Of a DNA stretch of 64,000 nucleotides, positions 50,934-59,044 are shown piece after piece. Made by a program: the position numbers and the translations under genes. This DNA comes from Streptomyces cavernae (GTDB lineage Bacteria > Actinomycetota > Actinomycetes > Streptomycetales > Streptomycetaceae), in NCBI RefSeq assembly GCF_004023625.1, contig NZ_RPDJ01000031.1, positions 1-64,000 on the forward strand. The letters run 5' to 3'. Every line of letters begins with the position of its first letter. Within the stretch, counting starts at the first letter, position 1. Under the pieces are notes generated by a model. The model did not search any database. It saw nothing but the letters and a program-made list of their open reading frames with translations, and had not been told where the DNA came from.

Positions 50934-51958
50934 CCACCGCATCACCGGCCGCCCCCAGCACCGCCACCATCCACCGGTGGACTCCCGTCTCCCGTACGGC
51001 GTCGGGTGCCCTGGCCGCCCTGCTGCTCGCCCTGGCGTTCGCGCCCTTCGTCTTCGCGCCCGAGGTGACCGCGAAGCTGACGGTACTGTTCGTCCTCGTC
51101 ATCGTCGCGGCCATGTGGAACGCGCTGGCGGGCTACGCCGGGCTGGTCTCCGTCGGCCAGCAGGGCTTCATCGGCCTCGGCGCGTACGGTGTCTTCCTGC
51201 TCGTCGACCGGGGCATGAGCCCCTTTCCCGCGGTCGTCCTGGCGGCCCTGCTGGCCGGAGCCGTCGCCGTACCCACTTCACTGCTCGCGTTTCGGCTGAC
51301 TGGCGGTCAGTTCGCCATCGGCATGTGGGCGATCGCCGAGTTCTTCCGGCTGGTCGTGGTGAACACCCCTTCGCTGGGAGGCGGTTCCGGCCGCTCGCTG
51401 ACCGATCTGTCGGGCACCGATCCGGCGGTGCGGCAGGCCCAGGTGTACTGGCTCGCCCTGGCGCTGATGAGCCTGCTGCTGCTCGCCGTGTTCGTCCTGC
51501 TGCGCAGCCGGACCGGTGCTTCGCTGGAGGCGATCCGCGACGACCCGGTGGGCGCCGCCTCCGTCGGGGTACGGGTCACCTCGGCTAAGCGGCTGGTCTT
51601 CGTCCTCGCGGCGGTGGGCTGCGCGGCGGCCGGCGGCCTCACCCTGGCGAACACTCTGCGGGTGCAGCCGGATTCCATCTTCGGGGTCCACTGGTCCGCG
51701 TACATGATCTTCATGGTGGTCATCGGTGGTCTCGGCACCTTCGAGGGACCGATCATCGGAGCGATCGTCTTCTTCCTGGTGCAGGACTGGTTCGGCGACA
51801 ACGGAGGCACCTGGTATCTGATCGGGCTCGGCGCCCTGGCCATCGGGATGACGCTCTGGATGCCCCTCGGACTGTGGGGCACCGTGGCACGCCGACGTGA
51901 CCTGGAACTACTGCCTGTCGGCTATCGAGTGAGAACACCCCGTCGCCTGACTCGCTGA
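50930..51958 (+). CDS. livM: Liv-type ABC transporter permease (LivM-like)
   Basis: 342-aa polytopic permease. Markers: LAGYAGLVSVGQQGFIGLGA, coupling loop AIRDDPVGAASVGVRV and VIGGLGTFEGPIIGA. The ATG overlaps the livH stop (ATGA). Completes the importer. Confidence 0.95.
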   Translation: MTTASPAAPSTATIHRWTPVSRTASGALAALLLALAFAPFVFAPEVTAKLTVLFVLVIVAAMWNALAGYAGLVSVGQQGFIGLGAYGVFLLVDRGMSPFPAVVLAALLAGAVAVPTSLLAFRLTGGQFAIGMWAIAEFFRLVVVNTPSLGGGSGRSLTDLSGTDPAVRQAQVYWLALALMSLLLLAVFVLLRSRTGASLEAIRDDPVGAASVGVRVTSAKRLVFVLAAVGCAAAGGLTLANTLRVQPDSIFGVHWSAYMIFMVVIGGLGTFEGPIIGAIVFFLVQDWFGDNGGTWYLIGLGALAIGMTLWMPLGLWGTVARRRDLELLPVGYRVRTPRRLTR

Positions 51959-52003
51959 CGGTCTCGCCCGACCTCCGACTGACCGAGCAAAAAGGTGCGC
52001 ACG

Positions 52004-52552
52004 ATGGCGGAGGCAGCCGAATGGGATCCGGGTCCGGATTCCTGTCCGGGGCCGGATTCCTGTCCGGGGCCGGATTCCGATCCAGTTCCAGGTCCGGATT
52101 CCGGTCCGAACCCGCAGGGCGGCAAAGGTCCGCTGACGATCTACCTCATCAAACAACTCGAACTGGCCATCCGCTCCTTCATGGACGAGGCACTCCGGCC
52201 GTACGGGCTCACGACGTTCCAGTACACGGCCCTGACCGTGCTTCAGCACCGAGGAGTTCTCTCCTCCGCCCAGCTGGCCCGCCGCTCCTTCGTCAGGCCG
52301 CAGACGATGCACGAGATCGTGCGCTCGCTGGAGGAGCGCGGGCTGATCGAACGCGCCCACGCCCCGGGCAACCGGCGGATCATGGAGGCGCGGCTGACCC
52401 GGGACGGGGAGGAACTGCTGGCGGCGTGCGCACCGGAGGTGCAGAGGCTCGAGGACCGGCTGATGCTCGACATGCCTCCAGAGCGACGGTCCGCGTTCCG
52501 CCGCGGCCTCGAAGACGGGTTCGCCTCCCTGACGGGACGGCACCACGCCTGA
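52004..52552 (+). CDS. MarR-family transcriptional regulator
   Basis: 182 aa. Low-complexity N-terminus of PGPDS units (residues ~9-34), then a winged helix: TTFQYTALTVLQHRG, LARRSFVRPQTMHEIVRSLE and the wing RRIMEARLTRDG. ATG preferred over a GTG three codons earlier. It lies 45 nt after livM on the same strand, so it probably regulates the importer or senses its substrate. Confidence 0.9.
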   Translation: MAEAAEWDPGPDSCPGPDSCPGPDSDPVPGPDSGPNPQGGKGPLTIYLIKQLELAIRSFMDEALRPYGLTTFQYTALTVLQHRGVLSSAQLARRSFVRPQTMHEIVRSLEERGLIERAHAPGNRRIMEARLTRDGEELLAACAPEVQRLEDRLMLDMPPERRSAFRRGLEDGFASLTGRHHA

Positions 52553-52631
52553 CGGCTCGGACGGGCGGGCCGCCGAACGACCGCCCTGGGGCCTCCGGGG
52601 ACGGCCGCCTCGGGGCCCGGGACTGCCCCGG

Positions 52632-53405
52632 TCAGAGCCGCCAGACCCGGAAGCCGCTGATGTGGAAGTGGCTCCACACCGTACGGAAGGCGAAGTGCCC
52701 ACCTGTGTACGGCTCGGGGTCGGTGCAGTCGAAGACGAGCCGTCCGTTGTCCCACCACTGGACGGTCGAGCCGTTCGACACGATCCGCACCCGGTTCGGC
52801 TCGTTGGGCACGAGGAGCGGCTCGGTGTGGTCGACGATCAGCGGGCGCACCCCGGCCTGGCCCACATGGCGGCGCAGCCGGATGGTCGTGTTGCTGTTGG
52901 CGCCGTGGCCCGCGTAGTACGTCGTGAGGTGGTCGTACTCGGCGAGCGCGCCACCGCGCGGGGTGGCGAAGATGTCGTCCGGGGAACGCACGTCGGTGGC
53001 GTTCCAGAAGTTGTTCAGGTCCGAGACCCGGTCGTTGGCGCCACCCGCGGAGACGGGCGTGGCCGTGTACGCGATGACGTACGGCCCGGCGAGCCGCCGC
53101 CGGAACCAGACGGTGGCCCCGCTCGGCACATCGATGTCCAGCACGCCGCGTGATGCGGTGACGCTTCCGCCGTCCTGGAGTTCGGTGGCCCACTGGCCGA
53201 GACCGAGACGGAAGTCGTCGGCGGCGAGGAGCCGACGACGACCGCGCCCCGGGCGTCCGCCCACGGTGGCCGCACCCTTCGTGCGGTTTGCGGCACTTGC
53301 ACTGTTCGTCCCGCTGTCGGCCTTCGCGACGGCCGCCGGGGCGAGAGCGGCTGACGCGGCACCGGCGGCGAGGGCGCCGAAGGCTCTACGGGTGGTCGTC
53401 GCCAT
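52632..53405 (-). CDS. Tat-exported DUF6250-like concanavalin-fold protein
   Basis: 257 aa. Twin-arginine-type signal (TTRRAFGALAAGAASAALA), then a beta-sandwich resembling DUF6250 and polysaccharide lyase folds: LAADDFRLGLGQWATEL, DLNNFWNATD, VQWWDNGRLVFD. Probably acts on or binds an extracellular polysaccharide. ATG start. No catalytic set could be assigned. Confidence 0.78.
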   Translation of the reverse strand: MATTTRRAFGALAAGAASAALAPAAVAKADSGTNSASAANRTKGAATVGGRPGRGRRRLLAADDFRLGLGQWATELQDGGSVTASRGVLDIDVPSGATVWFRRRLAGPYVIAYTATPVSAGGANDRVSDLNNFWNATDVRSPDDIFATPRGGALAEYDHLTTYYAGHGANSNTTIRLRRHVGQAGVRPLIVDHTEPLLVPNEPNRVRIVSNGSTVQWWDNGRLVFDCTDPEPYTGGHFAFRTVWSHFHISGFRVWRL

Positions 53406-53535
53406 GAGAGTTCCCCTCCGAAGTGACGGTGATGGTCACGCCGCATCGCACGTCCATCCACCACGGAAAGCGCTTGCTGGGGATCACTCTGCAGTCACCC
53501 CCGCCCCATGTCGAGACCCGCTGCCACCCAACGCG

Positions 53536-53569
53536 GAGGACCGGATCCGCGCAGCGGAGTCCGGTCCTC
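53536..53569 (-). terminator. Terminator of the M23 peptidase gene
   Basis: Stem GAGGACCGGATCCGC paired with GCGGA-G-TCCGGTCCTC (15 bp, one bulged G) with a 3-nt loop, 39 nt past the peptidase stop. Confidence 0.7.
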
Positions 53570-53608
53570 GGTGTTGGGGGTCACCCGGCGAGGGGAGGCA
53601 CCCTTCGA

Positions 53609-54544
53609 TCAGATGGACACGCCCTTCGAGCGCAGGTACGCCAGCGGGTCGATGTCCGAGCCGTAGTCGGGGCCCGTGCGGATCTCGAAGTGCAGGTGCG
53701 GTCCGGTCACATTACCGGTGGCGCCGGAGAGACCGACCTGCTGGCCCGCCGCCACGCGCTGCCCGGCCGAGACCGAGAGCGAGGACAGGTGGGCGTACTG
53801 CGCGTACTTGCCGTCGTCGAGCTGGATGACGACCTGGTTGCCGTAGGCGCCGCCCCAGCCGGCGGAGACGACGGTGCCGGCGCCGACCGCCTCGAGGGAG
53901 GTGCCGGTCGGGGCCGCGAAGTCCACACCGGTGTGGTAGCCGCTGGACCACATGCTGCCGGACATGCGGTACGGGGTACCGACCGAGGCACCCTGGATCG
54001 GCAGGGTGAAGCCGGCGACGTTGCTCGCGACGGCCTCGGTGCCCGTGTCGGCCTTCTTCGCCGCGGAGGACTTGGGCGCCGACGAGGACTTGGAAGCCGT
54101 CGACGACTTCGGCGCCGCGGAGGACTTGGGCGCCGTGGAAGGCTTGGGAGCCGCTGACGACTTGCCGCCGCCTGACGCCGCCTTGGCGCCGATCGTCAGC
54201 TTCAGACCGGGGTGGATCAGGGACGGGTCACTGCCGACGGCGGCGCGGTTGTCCTCGTAGAGCTTCTTCCAGCCGCCGGAGACGTGCTGCTCGTCGGCGA
54301 TCTTCGCAAGAAAGTCCCCGGGCTCAACGGTGTAGGTCTTCGCGGCGGTCTTCTGCACGGCGACCGGAGCGGCCTGGACGGTCTTCTCCGAAACACTCTG
54401 AGTTGCCGACGACGGGGTCGCGGCATGCGCCCCCGCGGCGACCGTCAAAGGCAGTGCGATCGCGGCACCACCGGTGCCGGCAATGGCGATCGAGCGACTG
54501 AAACGACGGGTTTTGACACGACGGTGCTTACCCTTCGCGGGCAT
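53609..54544 (-). CDS. Secreted LysM-M23 peptidoglycan endopeptidase
   Basis: 311 aa. Signal peptide (SIAIAGTGGAAIALPLTVAA), LysM wall-binding domain (YTVEPGDFLAKIADEQ), an Ala/Ser/Lys linker (KSSAAPKSST units), then a zinc M23/LytM peptidase with HTGVDFAAP and the second metal motif HLHFEIRTG. Cleaves peptide cross-bridges during growth or germination. The ATG is placed after a c-di-AMP riboswitch, as known for Streptomyces wall hydrolases. Confidence 0.95.
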   Translation of the reverse strand: MPAKGKHRRVKTRRFSRSIAIAGTGGAAIALPLTVAAGAHAATPSSATQSVSEKTVQAAPVAVQKTAAKTYTVEPGDFLAKIADEQHVSGGWKKLYEDNRAAVGSDPSLIHPGLKLTIGAKAASGGGKSSAAPKPSTAPKSSAAPKSSTASKSSSAPKSSAAKKADTGTEAVASNVAGFTLPIQGASVGTPYRMSGSMWSSGYHTGVDFAAPTGTSLEAVGAGTVVSAGWGGAYGNQVVIQLDDGKYAQYAHLSSLSVSAGQRVAAGQQVGLSGATGNVTGPHLHFEIRTGPDYGSDIDPLAYLRSKGVSI

Positions 54545-54561
54545 GACGAATTCCTCTCCGG

Positions 54562-54730
54562 CGCCTACGAGGTGAGCTGTCGGGTGCGGACTGGAGATGC
54601 CCGGCCGCGGCAATGCACGGCTTAACCCCAAGCCTGTTCCGGAGACCGGACCAGGCGTTTTACCTGTGGGTCCCCCGCTCCTGCCGAACACGGGTGAGTT
54701 GCGGTCTCCGGTCGGCGGCAGGATTCGGCG
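54562..54730 (-). promoter_or_regulatory. c-di-AMP riboswitch (ydaO/yuaA type)
   Basis: The minus strand shows the conserved ydaO order: CGCCGAATCC at the start, GCGGGGGACCCA, GGGGTTAAGCC, then CCGACAGCTCACCTCGTAGGCG-type closure (first 10 nt of it CCGACAGCTC). It ends 18 nt before the LysM-M23 start. In Streptomyces c-di-AMP binding lowers expression of such hydrolases. The rest of the gap to 55038 is AT-richer and probably holds the promoter. Confidence 0.93.
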
Positions 54731-55038
54731 TTCCGACTGGATTGATGGGGAACGTAAGCGACGGTTACGCGCCGCGACAAGCCAAGGGCTGAGCTTTCGT
54801 CACTTTCTCTTGATCAATACCAGGAATGCCGATTACGCTCCGTTAACTCGGAACATGAGATCCCCCTTAACACCCTTAAAACACGGCCGAATTACATGAA
54901 CATGACGGCGACGGACCGTCACGGATATGACGCTGCTCACGCGCGGTCGGCCGATGAGCTTTTACTCCAGGGCCAGTTGGGGCGAATTAAACCGAAACAC
55001 CCTTAAGCCTTACCGTGCTACGAATTAGGACAGATCGA

Positions 55039-57120
55039 TCAGATCCGGCGCAGTCGCAGCACGGTCGCGTCGAGGTCGCCGCGCAGTCCGGTGTGCAGCC
55101 CGTGGTGCTCCAGCACCGCCCCCCGGTGCACTTCACCCGTCTCCACGTTCCGGTACGCCGCCCCCCGGTCGAGGCCGCGCAGGCGCACCGGCGCCACCGG
55201 CTCACCGAACCGCTGGGCCTGGAGCCACGCGAGGACCACGGTCTCGTCGCCGTAGGTGTACTGGACCGCGCTCAGCCCGCCCTCCGGCGCCCGCAAGCGG
55301 TACAGGTCCCCGCGCTGCACGACGGGGCGTATCTCCTTGTAGAGCGTGACCCACTCGTGCGCCTCGGCCAGTTCCTCGTCCGTCCACTCGGTGAGGTCGC
55401 CGCCGATTCCGAGCACCCCGGCCATGGCGCTCACAAAGCGGAACCTGAGGGAACTGACCCGCCCGTTGAGCTGGGTGTTGGGGCTGTCGGTGACCCACGC
55501 GGCCATGACCCGCGCCGGATGGAGCTGACTGAAGCCGTGCTGGATGGAGAGCCGGTCCAGCGGATCGGTGTTGTCCGAGGTCCACACCTGGTCCGTGCGG
55601 CCGAGGATCCCGAGGTCGATCCGGCCCCCGCCGCCGGAGCAGGATTCGAAGGCGACGTGCGGATGGGCGGCCCGCAGCCGGTCCAGCAGGGCGTACAGGG
55701 CATGGACGTGGTCGACCCACAGGCGTTGCGGATACGCCTCCCCCGGCCAGCCGGCGTCGGTGAAGCAGCGGTTGAAGTCCCACTTCACATAGTCGATCGG
55801 GGCGCTGGAGAGCAGATTGTCGAGTTGCTCCCACAGATACTGCTGGACATCGTCACGTGCCAGGTTGAGCACAAGCTGATTGCGGAATTCCGTCCGCTTT
55901 CGTCCCGGTTGATACTGAATCCAATCGGGATGGGCGCGATACAACTCACTGTCCGGATTGACCATTTCCGGCTCGACCCAGATCCCGAACTGCATGCCCA
56001 GCGCGTGCACGTCGTCGGCCAGCGGCTTGAGCCCGGCCGGGAAGCGGTCCGGGTTGGGCGTCCAGTCGCCGAGCCCGGAACGGTCGCTGGTGCGGGTGCC
56101 GAACCAGCCGTCGTCCACCACGAAGAGTTCGACGCCCATCGCCGCGGCCCGCCGCGCCAGCGCACGCTGCTGATCCTCGGAGATGTCAAAGGTGGTGGCT
56201 TCCCAGGAGTTGAAGAGCACGGGACGGTCCTGCTCCGCGCCGGGGATCACATACGCGCGCTGGTAGGCGTGCCAGGCCCGGCTGGCGCCGCCGAAGCCGC
56301 CGTCGCTCCACAGTCCCGCGAAGACCGGTGTGGTGAAGGACTCACCGGGCTCCAGCCGCAGCAGGCCCGAGTCGTCGTACCCGGCGCCTCCGGTGATCTG
56401 CACCCGGCCGTCGGGGAGTTGGGCCACGCTGATGCGCCACGAGCCCGACCAGCCGAGCGCGCAGCCGTACACCTCCCCGCGCTCCTCGGTGGCACCTTCG
56501 GCGTCCAGCGCGACCCAGGGCAAATGCTGGTGCCCGGTGTGGCCGCGCCGACTGCCGATGATCTTCTCGCCGTAGGTCAGGTCCGTGCGCACCAGTTGGG
56601 ACTCGGCCGCCCACCGGCCGTGCAGCTGGGACAGCCGCCAGCCGTCGCGCTCGGGCAGCGTCCAGGTCGCGGAGTCCGCGCGCAGCAGCTCCAGCGACCG
56701 GTCTCCCTGGTTGCCGAGGGTCACCCAGCGCTCGACGACGTCCGTGGCGGGCCGCATCCGGTAGTGCAGGGTGATGGCGAGTCCGGCGTCGGTGAACCGC
56801 AGCCGCAGTTCCTCCCCGTCCGTCTCGTACTCCTCGAACCGCCACTCGGTGCCGCGCCGCTCCTGAGTACGCACCGACAGCGCGGGCCGCACGAAGCGGG
56901 GGCCGCCCTCGACCGGGTACTCCTCGCGTCCGTCCAGCTCGGACTCGAAGGGCCAGTACTGCGGCTCGGGCCGGGCGGCGAGCGCCTCGGCGTCGGCGAG
57001 CGTGACGCGCGGACCCCAGTGCAGCTGGAGCAGCTCGTCGCGCTCGGTCAGTCGCAGGGCGTAACCGCTGGTGGGACCGGTCAGCAACCAGGTCCGACCG
57101 TCCTTGCCGATGTCCACCAT
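55039..57120 (-). CDS. GH36 alpha-galactosidase
   Basis: 693-aa cytosolic retaining glycosidase. N-terminal beta-supersandwich, then a (beta/alpha)8 barrel with LFVVDDGWFG, the nucleophile region DYVKWDFNR and the acid/base region TSDNTDPLDR. Conserved ESCSGGGGRIDLG lies between them. Hydrolyses alpha-1,6-galactosides such as melibiose or raffinose. The start at MVDIGKDG is chosen for GGGGG just upstream; a GTG 11 codons earlier is possible. Unlinked to other sugar genes here. Confidence 0.94.
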   Translation of the reverse strand: MVDIGKDGRTWLLTGPTSGYALRLTERDELLQLHWGPRVTLADAEALAARPEPQYWPFESELDGREEYPVEGGPRFVRPALSVRTQERRGTEWRFEEYETDGEELRLRFTDAGLAITLHYRMRPATDVVERWVTLGNQGDRSLELLRADSATWTLPERDGWRLSQLHGRWAAESQLVRTDLTYGEKIIGSRRGHTGHQHLPWVALDAEGATEERGEVYGCALGWSGSWRISVAQLPDGRVQITGGAGYDDSGLLRLEPGESFTTPVFAGLWSDGGFGGASRAWHAYQRAYVIPGAEQDRPVLFNSWEATTFDISEDQQRALARRAAAMGVELFVVDDGWFGTRTSDRSGLGDWTPNPDRFPAGLKPLADDVHALGMQFGIWVEPEMVNPDSELYRAHPDWIQYQPGRKRTEFRNQLVLNLARDDVQQYLWEQLDNLLSSAPIDYVKWDFNRCFTDAGWPGEAYPQRLWVDHVHALYALLDRLRAAHPHVAFESCSGGGGRIDLGILGRTDQVWTSDNTDPLDRLSIQHGFSQLHPARVMAAWVTDSPNTQLNGRVSSLRFRFVSAMAGVLGIGGDLTEWTDEELAEAHEWVTLYKEIRPVVQRGDLYRLRAPEGGLSAVQYTYGDETVVLAWLQAQRFGEPVAPVRLRGLDRGAAYRNVETGEVHRGAVLEHHGLHTGLRGDLDATVLRLRRI

Positions 57121-57195
57121 CACGCCCCCACAGAGTCGAACAGCCACGCCCAAGCCCCAACATCATCAAGGTCCACAGGCCTCCTCCGCAACGCC

Positions 57196-57271
57196 TGTGG
57201 ACAACAAGCCGAAGCAGCGCCGACGGTCTGTGGACAACCTCGAGGCCCGGCTACCGGCCGCCTGTGGACAA
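57196..57271. promoter_or_regulatory. Cluster of three DnaA boxes
   Basis: CTGTGGACAA occurs at 57196, 57229 and 57262, exactly 33 bp apart. Its reverse TTGTCCACAG fits the Streptomyces DnaA box. An imperfect box in the opposite orientation (AGGTCCACA) is at 57169. The cluster lies between the divergent alpha-galactosidase and phosphatase genes. Confidence 0.7.
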
Positions 57272-57354
57272 GTCGTTGGCCCGTGAAGCCGTGTCGTATC
57301 GTCGGATTCGCGCCCGCCGACAACAGCGTCCGCGGCCGAGTGGGAGGAGTGCCC

Positions 57355-58155
57355 GTGACGGAGCAGGTCCCGTCGACCGAGCCCGAGCTGTCCGGGGTGC
57401 GAAACTTCCGTGACGTGGGCGGTCTGCCGACCGAGGACGGCCGGCGGGTCGGACACGGACGGCTGTTCCGCAGCGGCCATCTCGCCCATGCGACGGACAG
57501 CGACGCGAAGTTCCTCGCCTCGCTCGGCCTGCACACGATCTTCGATTTCCGCAACGCGGCGGACATCAAGCTCGAAGGGCCGGACGTCGAGCTGCCCGGC
57601 GTGCGCAATCTGAACCTTCCGCTGACGGACCCGGCGCACGGCGCGGAGTTCTGGACGATGGTCCGGGACGGCGATCTGGACCAACTGCGCCGCCTGCTGG
57701 CCGACGGCAAGGCGGCCAACCGGATGATCGGCTCGTACCGCAAGATCATCACGGAGCGCACCGCGGAGCATGCGCAGGTACTCAGGGAGCTGACCGAGGA
57801 CAGTGTGCCCGCACTGATGCACTGCGCGGCCGGCAAGGACCGGGCGGGCCTGTCGATAGCGATCACGCTGCTCGCCGTGGGCGTGGAGCGCGACGCGATT
57901 CTGGCCGACTACCTGGAGTCGGCGGCCCTGCACCGCCGCTACCGGGTCCGCCGCAACGGCAGCGCGGCCAAGGCGTACAGCCCCGAGGTGATGGAACTCC
58001 TCGACCCGCTCTTCGACGCCCGCGCGGAGTACCTCTCGGCGGCCTTCGACACCATCGAGGAGACCTGGGGCGGCGTCGACACCTATCTGGAGCGGGGCCT
58101 GGGGCTCACGCCGGAGGCACGGGAGACGCTGCGCGATCGGCTTCTCGAGGGCTGA
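57355..58155 (+). CDS. Protein tyrosine/serine phosphatase (MptpB-like)
   Basis: 266 aa. RNFRDVGGLPT and GRLFRSGHL at the N-terminus and the active-site loop HCAAGKDRAG (Cys157, Arg163), which includes the extra Lys-Asp typical of MptpB-type phosphatases acting on pTyr, pSer and phosphoinositides. GTG start with GGAGGA 6-7 nt upstream; a GTG two codons earlier is too close. The DnaA-box cluster is 84-160 nt upstream. Confidence 0.93.
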   Translation: MTEQVPSTEPELSGVRNFRDVGGLPTEDGRRVGHGRLFRSGHLAHATDSDAKFLASLGLHTIFDFRNAADIKLEGPDVELPGVRNLNLPLTDPAHGAEFWTMVRDGDLDQLRRLLADGKAANRMIGSYRKIITERTAEHAQVLRELTEDSVPALMHCAAGKDRAGLSIAITLLAVGVERDAILADYLESAALHRRYRVRRNGSAAKAYSPEVMELLDPLFDARAEYLSAAFDTIEETWGGVDTYLERGLGLTPEARETLRDRLLEG

Positions 58156-58221
58156 CCCCCTACTCCCCCTATTTGCCCTGCTTGCCCTACTCCCCTACTT
58201 GTCCTGCTGCACCCTCTTTGC

Positions 58222-58341
58222 CTACTTGGCACCCGCCTCGAACAGGAAGTAGATGAAGGCCGCGAAGACGTGGCCCACCGCGATGTAGATGATCAGCCGC
58301 ACCCACAGGGCGCGCGGGAACTTCTCTTCCATGTCGCTCAT
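58222..58341 (-). CDS. 39-aa DUF6126-like membrane peptide
   Basis: Short protein with one transmembrane segment (LIIYIAVGHVFAAFIYFLF) after a charged start MSDMEEKFPRALW. Its ATG overlaps the XRE gene stop (ATGA). Small single-span peptides of this kind commonly follow XRE-cupin regulators in Streptomyces (DUF6126). Function unknown. Confidence 0.82.
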   Translation of the reverse strand: MSDMEEKFPRALWVRLIIYIAVGHVFAAFIYFLFEAGAK

Positions 58342-58976
58342 GACGGCTCTCCTGTGGTCGGGTGCCCGGTGACCGGGCCCAGGCAGAGCGCGGTGGCGGG
58401 GCTCTGCAGCAAGGTGTGGACGAACAGCAGATCGGCGCCGTCCTGGTCGGCGGCGGCGATGCGGTGCGGGGTCAGCGAGTCGAAGTGCGCGCTGTCTCCC
58501 GGCGCGAGGAGGTGCGTGGTGTCGCCGAGGCGCAGCCGCAGCCGGCCCTTCAGGACGTGCAGCCACTCCTCCCCGGGATGGACGCGCACGATGTCGCCCT
58601 GGGCGCCGTACGGCACGTGCACCCGCAGCGCCTGCATGCCGCGGCCCTGCGCTCCGGCCTGCCAGTAGGTCCAGCCGCCGGCCCGGGTCGGTTCCATGTC
58701 CGCGGCACGGACGATCGCGTCCCGGTCGGCGACCGTCTCGCCGAGCAGTTCCGAGACCGTCGTACCGTAGGTGCGAGCGAGCGCGAGCAGCATCGGCAGG
58801 GAGGGCTGGCGCTGTCCCGTCTCCAGCCGGGAGAGGTGTGCGGGTGAGAGCGCGGCTGCTCGGGCCGCGGCCTCCAGGGTGAGACCGACTCGGCGGCGCA
58901 GTTCGCGCAGGCGAGGGGCAACGGCGGAAACCTCGGCGGAGGGCTCTCCGGCCGCCGCCGGCTCACTGGGGCTCAT
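58338..58976 (-). CDS. XRE-family regulator with cupin domain
   Basis: 212 aa. Helix-turn-helix at about residues 24-80 (LTLEAAARAAALSPAHLSRLE), then a cupin with HPGEEWLHVLKGRLRLRLG and LLAPGDSAHFDS. ATG start. Probably binds its own promoter through the GAGGCAA repeats about 30-55 nt upstream. Translationally coupled to the small membrane peptide. Confidence 0.92.
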   Translation of the reverse strand: MSPSEPAAAGEPSAEVSAVAPRLRELRRRVGLTLEAAARAAALSPAHLSRLETGQRQPSLPMLLALARTYGTTVSELLGETVADRDAIVRAADMEPTRAGGWTYWQAGAQGRGMQALRVHVPYGAQGDIVRVHPGEEWLHVLKGRLRLRLGDTTHLLAPGDSAHFDSLTPHRIAAADQDGADLLFVHTLLQSPATALCLGPVTGHPTTGEPS

Positions 58977-59004
58977 GCCTCGATTCAGCCAGAGCCTTAC
59001 CTGA

Positions 59005-59031
59005 GAGGCAAATTCCTTGCCTCAGAGGCAA
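59005..59031. promoter_or_regulatory. Candidate operator of the XRE-cupin gene
   Basis: Perfect inverted repeat GAGGCAA-N5-TTGCCTC (59005-59023) plus a third half-site GAGGCAA at 59025-59031, placed 29-55 nt upstream of the XRE start. Confidence 0.65.
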
Positions 59032-59044
59032 AACGCCAAAACGC

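Noticed and set aside
57196-57271. Chromosomal origin
   Set aside because: Only three good DnaA boxes, no dnaA-dnaN neighbours and no AT-rich unwinding element; oriC of Streptomyces has many more boxes.
55015-57354. Long open frame upstream of the tyrosine phosphatase
   Set aside because: It is the antisense shadow of the alpha-galactosidase; GC-rich DNA keeps such frames open. The real gene starts at 57355.
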